Assembly (NCBI GenBank): GCA_030248195.1
Contig: JASAND010004061.1
Span: 37,206-101,205, forward strand
DNA from: Trissonchulus latispiculum
Taxonomy: Eukaryota; Nematoda; Enoplea; Enoplida; Ironidae
Direction of reading: 5' to 3'
Length of the DNA: 64,000 bases
Below are positions 57,201 through 64,000 of the stretch, piece by piece. Every line of letters starts with the position of its first letter. The first letter of the stretch is position 1. The notes under the pieces were generated by a model, which did not search any database, was not told the origin of the DNA, and saw only the letters and a program-made list of their open reading frames with translations. A program made the translations under genes and the position numbers.

Positions 57201-57347
57201 GCGACAGTTTTTATGCAAATTAGCTCTCTTCGTAATTTGCATATTGTTTTCCGTCCCACAGGTATAAAAGTTTCCCTTTATGCGAGCTTACTCGCACGTT
57301 TTGAGTTTTCTCACATCGATTGTTCCTGCTTCTCTCACCGGCTATTC
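57201..57347 (+). promoter_or_regulatory. Repeat A1: octamer pair, TATA box and leader
   Basis: Contains ATGCAAAT (57213-57220) and its inverse ATTTGCAT (57235-57242) 14 bases apart, then TATAAAAG (57263-57270). ATGCAAAT is the octamer bound by POU-domain factors. A donor CTC|GTAAGT lies 20 bases past the repeat at 57368, and an acceptor TTTTCTAG abuts the gag ATG at 57598, so a 230-base leader intron is likely. Confidence 0.7.
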
Positions 57348-57597
57348 ATCATCACTTCTGGCTTCTCGTAAGTACGATCTTGCTGTTTGTTGTTTCTTTT
57401 CTTGAATTATTCTTGAATTATGAGCGAATTTCTTCTTGACTTATGAACCAATTTCTTAAAATACTTTCCGGCATTTCTTGCTTTTCTGCTTTTCTATCTC
57501 TTCTGTTTCTTCTTGGTGTTAAGTATTCTTTTTCTTATGTTTCTGGAAGCCAATTCTTTCCGTGTTGTTTTCCCGGTTTGTTTTCCTTTTTTTCTAG

Positions 57598-58266
57598 ATG
57601 TCTCAATCCCAGGAGGATCATACTCCCGTGAATCCTTTGCTACTTTCTGAAGAGCGGATCCGTGACCTTATTCGTGAAGAAACCTCTCGATTTGGCGATC
57701 ATACCGAACCCGTGACTGCTCGTCTTGATTCCAAGGGGCTCCAACTCCAGGCTGACACGTTGACCCAATTGGATCGTTGCTTTCTTCAAATCCTTGCCGC
57801 CATCAATTCCCCCTCCAAGGAAGTCGACGGCGATCACATCAAATCCATCATCAGCTCCGGTCGTCAGGCTATCAAAGATCGGTTTAAGCTGCTACGCATC
57901 GCCGACATTGGTGGCTGGACTGCGGTTGCTAAATATCAGGGAGCCGCTGATCTTGGAGATGACCCCTCCGACAGCAAACGTATCCAGAAAGCCATCGACC
58001 AAGCTAAAGGTGGTCTTCAAAAATTCTCCTTTGGCCAGCGTTTCCAACCGTACGGTGCGCGGACTCCCCATTCATTTTCGGAAACCTTCGCCGGTCCAAA
58101 GCCTCTTATCCCCGGCCTCTTTCCCCCACGCCCGCCCCAGGCTGCTTGGCCCCGTGGGGCAACCCAATGCTATTCCTGTTTTCGAATCGGCCACTGGGCC
58201 TCAGAGTGCCCCTTCCGTTTCCATCCCGGCTCCGCCTCTTCCAGTAAAACCGTCAAGCCGGAATAA
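57598..58266 (+). CDS. gag-like protein of the DIRS/Ngaro-like element
   Basis: A 222-residue frame with its ATG directly after the intron-like TTTTTTCTAG. The N-terminal part is charged and helical (residues 15-120). A CCHC zinc knuckle, CYSCFRIGHWASEC, lies near residues 191-204 (58169-58210), so the protein probably binds the element RNA. The last third is Pro/Phe-rich. The frame overlaps the RT frame (+1) over its 3' part. Short gag-like first frames with a zinc knuckle occur in several Ngaro/DIRS groups. Confidence 0.75.
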   Translation: MSQSQEDHTPVNPLLLSEERIRDLIREETSRFGDHTEPVTARLDSKGLQLQADTLTQLDRCFLQILAAINSPSKEVDGDHIKSIISSGRQAIKDRFKLLRIADIGGWTAVAKYQGAADLGDDPSDSKRIQKAIDQAKGGLQKFSFGQRFQPYGARTPHSFSETFAGPKPLIPGLFPPRPPQAAWPRGATQCYSCFRIGHWASECPFRFHPGSASSSKTVKPE

Positions 58267-60166
58267 AGATGTTGTCACAGGTAAATCTACTTTTCTTCCT
58301 TTATCCCCTCGTATTAAGGGTAGCCTTGCTCGAAACATTTCCGCCTGGCGTAAAATTACTTCTGATGCGTTCGTTTTGGATATGGTAAAAAATGGGTTTA
58401 CGATTCCTTTTGTGGCCTGGCCAAAGCCTCGTGTTATGAAAAATAATAAGTCCGCATTGCGAAATTCAGATTTTGTTTCTCAGACCATTGAAACCTTATT
58501 AACTCAAGGTTTTGTAGTTGAAACCCTACTTCCCCCTACTGTAGTCAGCCCTCTTTCCGCTCGTTTTTCCAGTAACAAAATGCGTTTTATATTAGATTTG
58601 CGCTACGTTAACTCCTTTTTGCAAACTCCCAAATTTAAGCTCGATGATCTAAGACTTGCTCTCACATTCTGTCAAAAAGATGGTTATATGTGTTCTTTTG
58701 ACATTAAATCAGGCTATTATCATTTAGATGTTAATCCCAATTTCCAAAAATATCTTGGTTTTCGGTGGATTTGGAAGGGCAAACCTACTTTTTTCCAGTT
58801 TACCGTTCTTCCTTTCGGCTTAGCCCTTGGTCCCTTTCTTTTTACCAAACTTCTCAGACCTCTCATAACTCATTGGCGCCGGCAAGGTTTGAAAACTCTA
58901 ATTTACATTGATGACGGTTTTGTTACTTCTTCTGATTATCAGTATACTTTGCAGGCGGCTCAAATCTGTCGTCGCGATCTACAACTTCTTGGTTTCACGG
59001 AAAATGAAAAATGTAACTGGCTCCCTTCCCAGTGTCTTAAATTTCTTGGGTTTTACATAAATCTTAAAGATTTCATTATTTACCCGCCTGACTCTAAGTT
59101 GACCAGGTGCCTTGAGCTGGCACGCTTGTGCACTGCAAAGACTGATATATCCGCTAGAGAACTTTCCGTTTTTACCGGCAATATTATATCCCTTAGTATA
59201 TGCTTAGGCCCTATCACTCGACTTATGACTCGTAGTATCCAGCTGCAAATTGCCAGGGCTTCTAATTGGGACTCACGTTTTCCCCTCTCTGATTCCGCTC
59301 TTGCAGAGTTTTGCTTTTGGACCCAACATTTACGCACCCTGCCCCCTCAAAAACTTCTCCATACCTTTACTCCCAATCTTGTACTGCACACTGATGCTAG
59401 CGCTACAGGCGCCTCTGCCGTTCTTTATGATCCACTTACTTCGTCTACTTTCCGCGAACTCCGTGCTATAGAATTGGGTCTATCTGCTTTTATACCACAG
59501 GTTTCCGGCAAACTTCTTAAAGTTTACACTGATAATCATGCTGCTGTCCATATCCTCCGAAATGGTAGCACGAAACCGCATCTTCAAGTTATTGCGACGC
59601 GTCTCTACCACCTCTCTCTTAAATTTTCTGTCCGAATCGAACTTGAATGGCTCCCCCGTACTCTTAACACGCTAGCTGATTTGTATAGCCGCACACCGGA
59701 CCCTGATGACTGGCGGGTTGCTCCTTGGGTATTTTCTTTTCTCGACTCTCTCTGGGGCCCTCACACTTTTGACCGTTTTGCTTCCCCAGACAATGCGACC
59801 GTTTCTCTCTTTAATTCTAAACTTTGGTTTTCCTCTTGTGCAGGAGTTGATGCGTTCTCTCAAAATTGGAAATCCCATAATAACTGGCTTTGCCCTCCCC
59901 TGCATTCCGTTATTAGAACCCTGAAACATCTTGAGTCTTGCCACGGCAAGGGCACTCTAGTTGTTTCGTTCTGGCCTTCGGCCCCTTTTTGGCCTTTCAT
60001 TGTCACTCTCCGTCATCAATCGGTGCCTGTGTTGCTTGATACCATTATATTTAATCCTGTTTTTTCTCCTGTTGTTCCAGGTACATCGTCTTCCAGAACT
60101 TCTCTTGGGAATGTTTTGAAATCACCTCTCATTGCTTTTCGCCTCAATTTCTGCAATTTTACTTGA
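58150..60166 (+). CDS. Reverse transcriptase / RNase H of the DIRS/Ngaro-like element
   Basis: Copies element RNA to DNA. The frame is open from 57794, but conserved sequence starts only in the second half of the overlap with gag, so the true start is unclear; re-initiation or +1 frameshifting is possible. Visible motifs: FILDLRYVN, FDIKSGYYHLDV (block A, about 58693-58730), FTVLPFGLALGP (block B), YIDD (58904-58915, catalytic), then LKFLGFYINL. RNase H follows with HTDAS (about 59388), FRELRAIELGL and VYTDNHAAV. The last about 150 residues (WGPHTFDRFAS, FNSKLWF, AVDAFS-like VDAFSQNW, NWLCPP, WPSAPFWP) match the conserved region after RNase H in DIRS-group elements. No stop or frameshift is seen. 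Confidence 0.88.
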
Positions 60167-60182
60167 CATGCTCTTTTATACG

Positions 60183-60254
60183 CATTGTTATCTGTTACCT
60201 GCGTATTTTTGAATAAAAACTAATGTTATTTTGGAAATAAAATGTAAAAATAAC
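60183..60254 (+). terminator. Repeat B1: polyadenylation module of the gag/RT unit
   Basis: 72 bp beginning CATTGTTATCTG and ending AAAAATAAC, with two AATAAAA signals (about 60211 and 60236), 17 bases after the RT stop codon. Identical in appearance to B2 at 61486. Confidence 0.7.
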
Positions 60255-60401
60255 GTGACAGTTTTTATGCAAATTAGCTCTCTTCGTAATTTGCATATTG
60301 TTTTCCGTCCCACAGGTATAAAAGTTTCCCTTTATGCGAGCTTACTCGCACGTTTTGAGTTTTCTCAGATCGATTGTTCCTGCTTCTCTCACCGGCTATT
60401 C
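60255..60401 (+). promoter_or_regulatory. Repeat A2: second promoter copy before the recombinase gene
   Basis: Same 147 bp as A1, with the octamer pair and TATAAAAG intact (about 60267-60274, 60289-60296 and 60317-60324). It starts at the base after B1. This would give the recombinase its own transcript. Confidence 0.7.
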
Positions 60402-60496
60402 CCCTCCCTCCCTCCCTTCCTTCCTTTTGCTTTCCCCACACACCTCTGGCTACCTTCTAAAGTTAGGTCTTTTTGTGTTTTTCAGAACTCCGTCAG

Positions 60497-61456
60497 ATGA
60501 TCGAAGCATCACTGCCAATTTCCCCGGACTCTACTTCCCTTACCACTTTTCTACTCAGCTCTCTCGCACCTTCCTCCTCCTTGTCTTACATTTCCATGCT
60601 GCGAAAGTTTTCTCTCTGGGCTGCCAACTTTAACCTGCTTTGGCTGCCTGCCTCTTCCGCTACCCTGATTCGTTACCTGTACTACCTCTCCCAATTACCT
60701 TCTTCTATTTCCGGGCTTAAATCGGTTTGGGCCGCTATATCTTGGGCTCACCGTCTCTGCCACCTTGATTCTCCCACTGCAGATGGTCAAGCTCGGCTAG
60801 CTTATGATGCTGCTGTTAGGGTCTGTGCTCGACCTCCCAAACGCTCTGTCCCTATCCGTAAAACCGAATTGGACACTATCTTGCATTATCTTGTTAATCT
60901 ATCTACATTTAGACTAGCAACCTTGCTCTCTCTACTATTTTATGGAACTTTGCGTATTTCGGAGGCACTTTCCCTCTATCCCCCTGATCTCTCTATGTCC
61001 GATCGGTCCCTGACCCTTCGTATTTCTAAAAGTAAAACTGATCAGGCTTGTGTCGGTCACTCCGTTTACATTGCGTTCCCTCCGACGCCCTCACCTATTA
61101 CTATCAACTCTCTTCTTCAGTCTTATCTCCACCTCCGCAAGCTCGCTGGTGGCTCCTACCTCATTCCATTGTTCCCCTCCTTCCGAGGTTCGACCTGTAC
61201 TTCACGTGCCCTGTCGTATGGCAGAGCTCGCAGTGAACTCAACACAACGCTTCGAGCACTCAGTCTACCCCACCATATCTCTTTCCATTCATTCAGGTCT
61301 GGCGCCGCCACCATCGCCTCTGCATCAGGAATTCCGGAGAATTTGCTACAACAACATGGCCGGTGGAACTCCTCTTCATCTCTCCGGAAGCACTATGTCT
61401 CCTACTCCTCTGATCAGCTACTATCTGTCTCCTCTAGTCTTCATCGTGCGATCTGA
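60497..61456 (+). CDS. Tyrosine recombinase of the DIRS/Ngaro-like element
   Basis: A 319-residue enzyme that would integrate the circular DNA form. The start chosen is the first ATG, 12 bases after a TTTTTCAG acceptor-like site. The N-terminal helical core-binding part (YISMLRKFSLWA) is followed by the catalytic domain: first Arg in YGTLRISEAL (about 60945-60970), a KSKTDQ segment, the H-X-X-R box in FHSFRSGAA (His at 61285, Arg at 61294), and the nucleophile Tyr in LRKHYVSYS (Tyr codon 61394). All four key residues R-H-R-Y are present. The preceding GRW fits the conserved H/W position. The frame is intact. Confidence 0.88.
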   Translation: MIEASLPISPDSTSLTTFLLSSLAPSSSLSYISMLRKFSLWAANFNLLWLPASSATLIRYLYYLSQLPSSISGLKSVWAAISWAHRLCHLDSPTADGQARLAYDAAVRVCARPPKRSVPIRKTELDTILHYLVNLSTFRLATLLSLLFYGTLRISEALSLYPPDLSMSDRSLTLRISKSKTDQACVGHSVYIAFPPTPSPITINSLLQSYLHLRKLAGGSYLIPLFPSFRGSTCTSRALSYGRARSELNTTLRALSLPHHISFHSFRSGAATIASASGIPENLLQQHGRWNSSSSLRKHYVSYSSDQLLSVSSSLHRAI

Positions 61457-61485
61457 GGAAATCTCAATTCTTCCCAATCTCAATT

Positions 61486-61557
61486 CATTGTTATCTGTTA
61501 CCTGCGTATTTTTGAATAAAAACTAATGTTATTTTGGAAATAAAATGTAAAAATAAC
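61486..61557 (+). terminator. Repeat B2: polyadenylation module of the recombinase unit
   Basis: Second copy of the 72-bp repeat, 30 bases after the recombinase stop, ending the element at AAAAATAAC. Flanking host sequence starts TTTGG. Confidence 0.7.
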
Positions 61558-61651
61558 TTTGGTTGGAGAAGACCAGCTGCACTGTGAATGCCGGTACTAT
61601 TTGTGGAGGATTCATTTGTTGTAATCTTGGTTTTCTTTTCTGCCTGCCCAG

Positions 61652-61751
61652 ATTCCATTCCTATTATTTATGATTCTATTCTGCCAATCACCGGTCTCAC
61701 CGGATCTCTCATCAGTATCACTACTGTCTTCATTTTCTGGTCAATTGGAAG
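61652..61751 (+). CDS. Possible host exon encoding a membrane-spanning segment
   Basis: A 100-base stretch between a good acceptor (TTTTCTGCCTGCCCAG) and donor (GGAAG|GTAACT). One frame is open across it and reads YDSILPITGLTGSLISITTV followed by FIFWSIG, a plausible transmembrane helix. The retrotransposon ends 95 bases upstream, so it may lie in an intron of this gene. No family recognised and no neighbouring exon confirmed. Confidence 0.35.
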
Positions 61752-62059
61752 GTAACTGACCAACTGATAAAAGATATGTTGCTTTTGAAATGGATAAGTT
61801 CTAAATGCGCCTCTTAGGGTTCAAAGTTCTGACTGAGGTTCATTATTTTGTCTACTAATATTATAAAAATTATATCAATGTTTTCTGTTTTGAATGATGG
61901 CGCTCGTTGAATGCTGAATGCCAATCGTGCATTTTGTACCGGTCTGATACGTTACCTTAATGGCTGAATTAATGTTTGTAATTTCATTGACTAACTATAG
62001 TACGACCAAAAAATGTGTGTACAAACTTCGACCGTTTATAGCAGATTAACCTTTGGAGT

Positions 62060-62890
62060 AAACCCCGACAATGTATATATTTTTAGAATCCTCAGGAACC
62101 CGAGATTTCGAAAATCCGGAAAAATCCGGAATTCCGGGTTTCATTCACGGAAAATCTAAAATTTTTAGTTTTTCGCCCAATTTTTATCGCAATGAAAATT
62201 TTGTTTTCAGGATCGAATACAGCTGGTCCCGCTGCATATTTTTGCTCCTAGAAATTTTTTACGAAAATGCACCCAATTTCCGGGATTCCGTTCAAACTTT
62301 CCGGATTTTAAAAATTTTCTCCAATACCCACAAGATGGGTATCATTCGAAAGCTCTTATTGAGCTGAACAACTTTTGTAATAGAATGAACTCTTGAAAAT
62401 GCACACATTTCCCAGAATTCAAAAAAACCGATTTTGCAATTTTTCCAATACCCCACAATCTGGGTATCATTCGAAAGCTCTTGATGAGCTGAACAAATCT
62501 TGTAATAAACCAACTCGCAGAAATGAGCCCAGTTATCGGAATCCGCTAATACCTTCCAAGCTAGAGTGAAATCCGGTATTCGTGAATTTCGGGAATTGGG
62601 TGCATTTTCAGACATTGGTTCTATTACAATATTTGTTCAGCTCATCAAGAGCTTTCCAATGATACCCATATTGTGGGGTATTGGAGAAAATATTTAAAAT
62701 CCGGAAAATCTGGTTTTCTCGAATTCCGGGAATTGTGTGCATTTTCAAGAGTTCATTCTATTACAAAAGTTGTTCAGCTCGATAAGAGCTTTCGAATGAT
62801 ACCCATCTTGTGGGTATTGGAGAAAATTTTTAAAATCCGGAAATTTGAAAACTCGGAATTCCGGAAATTGGGTGCATTTTCGTAAAAAAT
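62060..62890. repeat. Palindromic repeat (foldback) of CCGGAA-rich units
   Basis: Sequences around 62310-62480 recur inverted at 62640-62835; landmarks are GGGTATCATTCGAAAGCTCT and its complement, centred near 62560. Units of about 120 bases appear twice on each side. No protein. Related word content occurs at 31657-32090 and 39850-40080. Confidence 0.7.
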
Positions 62891-63245
62891 TTCTATTTAA
62901 ATTTAAAAACTTTACTTGTCGTTGAGACACAAAGTAACTCTTTAAGCCCTTGTTGTGAATAATGGCCTTGTGGATTTGGGAGGCAAAGGAGTAAATCAAC
63001 TACCCTGAACGAAAGTAAACTTAACCATCAAGACCCCGCTTTTTTTACATGTGCAAAAAATTGAGAATCTAGCTTAAAGTTTAGAATAAATAACAATTTC
63101 TCAAAATTATGTTTAGTTGCTTATTTATCTTAGTTTTCTTGTAAAAGCTTATTGCTTGCTGGTATGCTTGCAAAACGTTACTATTTCCTTGGCCTTCCCC
63201 TGCAGTCGGTCTGCTTTCATTAAAAAGTAAATCCTACACTGCATG
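62891..63245. other. No gene recognised
   Basis: AT-rich sequence with no convincing frame. CCTACACTGCATG at 63232 is the same word that opens the duplicated blocks at 26980 and 37228. Confidence 0.4.
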
Positions 63246-63322
63246 TAAGCAAGAGTACATAATATAAGAGGCTCGCTATGCTAACGGACCAGCCCCCCCC
63301 CCCCGAAAATCAGACCCTTGTG

Positions 63323-63411
<89 letters not shown>

Positions 63412-63420
63412 ATCAGTACC
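63246..63420. repeat. Long C-tract in a fragment related to the 40189 MITE
   Basis: CAAGAGTACATAATA opens the stretch, as in the MITE at 40189, and a run of C follows at the place where that MITE has C9. Here the run is expanded to about 80 bases (63327-63409) with two single A interruptions. Long frames of proline from it are artefacts. Confidence 0.75.
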
Positions 63421-64000
63421 TAGTCGGTTCGGAGGTACGCGCACCCGCTCTCTGTTTATGTGTTCGAAAACACAAGGAAATGCTGCGAATTTTGTGACGG
63501 CGTATTCCTAGTTGTCATACATCCTAGTTGTCATACACGCTATGATTGGACCGTGATTTCATGTGACAATTTAATGCTCCGCCCTAATAAGGTAACTTTT
63601 CTTGTTTTTGAATGACATTGCACACAAACTATAAGAAGCGTGAGATACAAAGTTTATATATACTTTTTGAAGAATATCATCATCATTTAAAATATATATT
63701 CACTCACTTTTATATATAAGTTACGTACGAATTAATATCTCCAATCCTCAATTAAGTAAGATTCTAGGGAGTTATATATAACATTTTTAACTTTTTAAAA
63801 AAACTGAAAACTTTTAAATTAGCAATTTTCGCTTAAAAAACTTCGCTTTGTCTTAAAATCCTATTCCGGACTGACTCAGTATATATTTAAATTTCATAGT
63901 TAGTCTGAAATTTATATATATTTGATAATGCATTTAAACAAAATTAAGTTAAACTCACAAAATTCAGTTAAAAACTAGAATTTAGCCTTCGCATAAATTT
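63421..64000. other. No gene recognised
   Basis: AT-rich end of the window with repeated TATATA words. Nothing further can be supported. Confidence 0.4.

Larger units (their letters stand above)
57201..61557 (+). mobile_element. DIRS/Ngaro-like tyrosine-recombinase retrotransposon
   Basis: A 4357-bp element with split direct repeats in the order A1 (57201-57347), gag and RT-RNase H, B1 (60183-60254), A2 (60255-60401), tyrosine recombinase, B2 (61486-61557). A copies are 147 bp and differ at about two positions; B copies are 72 bp and look identical. B1 and A2 abut exactly. Instead of an integrase it encodes a tyrosine recombinase, so it would integrate through a circular intermediate without target duplication; none is seen. 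All three long frames are open. Split direct repeats are known in PAT and Ngaro elements. The recombinase gene lying between A2 and B2 is not the layout I know for them. Confidence 0.88.

Noticed and set aside
57794..58150. First 120 codons of the long RT frame as protein
   Set aside because: This part lies opposite well-ordered gag sequence in another frame and has no conserved RT-group sequence, so it is probably not translated.
63287..63409. Proline-rich open frame
   Set aside because: It is only the translation of a C homopolymer.

Overview
This is an AT-rich eukaryotic window with GT-AG introns, TATA-box promoters and dense repeats. A caspase-recruitment-domain (CARD)-like exon, tRNA-derived SINEs, hAT and Harbinger-type elements, a non-LTR retrotransposon, gag-protease LTR retrotransposons and a tyrosine-recombinase (DIRS/Ngaro-like) retrotransposon together point to an invertebrate animal. 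The species cannot be named from the sequence. A sponge or other marine invertebrate is only a guess.

Layout. 1-1192 is a tandem duplication rich in GACCCGGT. 1286-3250 (minus) is a TATA-driven gene for a small secreted cysteine-rich protein, with a tRNA-derived SINE in its first intron. 3.9-5.9 kb is a possible solo LTR. 6104-15825 (plus) is an LTR retrotransposon with gag and protease but no recognisable reverse transcriptase, followed by about 3.9 kb of non-coding sequence. 15824-20693 is a foldback element carrying a decayed LINE. 20.7-26.9 kb has no recognisable gene.

26.97-29.1 kb and 37.2-42.6 kb are two copies of a duplicated segment. Each carries an intact gene for a small secreted protein with a Thr-rich linker and a basic C-terminus. 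Between them lie a CARD-like exon (34.0-34.4 kb, plus) and, converging on it, a broken TATA-binding-protein-like gene (34.7-36.7 kb, minus). The second copy is split by a 3.2-kb hAT-type element with perfect 8-bp target duplications; that element holds a SINE, which itself holds a 700-bp hAT-type MITE.

44072-54570 (minus) is a second, related gag-protease LTR element with a different LTR, interrupted by another foldback element. 54849-55163 is a Harbinger-type MITE. 57201-61557 is an intact-looking DIRS/Ngaro-like element. Its split direct repeats place one copy of a promoter module (paired octamers plus TATA box) before gag/RT and one before the recombinase gene, each unit ending in its own polyadenylation repeat. 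62-63.4 kb holds a palindromic repeat and a long C-tract.

The most unusual items are the two-unit organisation of the tyrosine-recombinase element, a GC-rich hairpin repeated in the gag-protease elements whose stem shows compensatory changes between copies, the duplicated secreted gene, and the degraded TBP-like gene beside the CARD exon. Most of the rest is mobile-element sequence.
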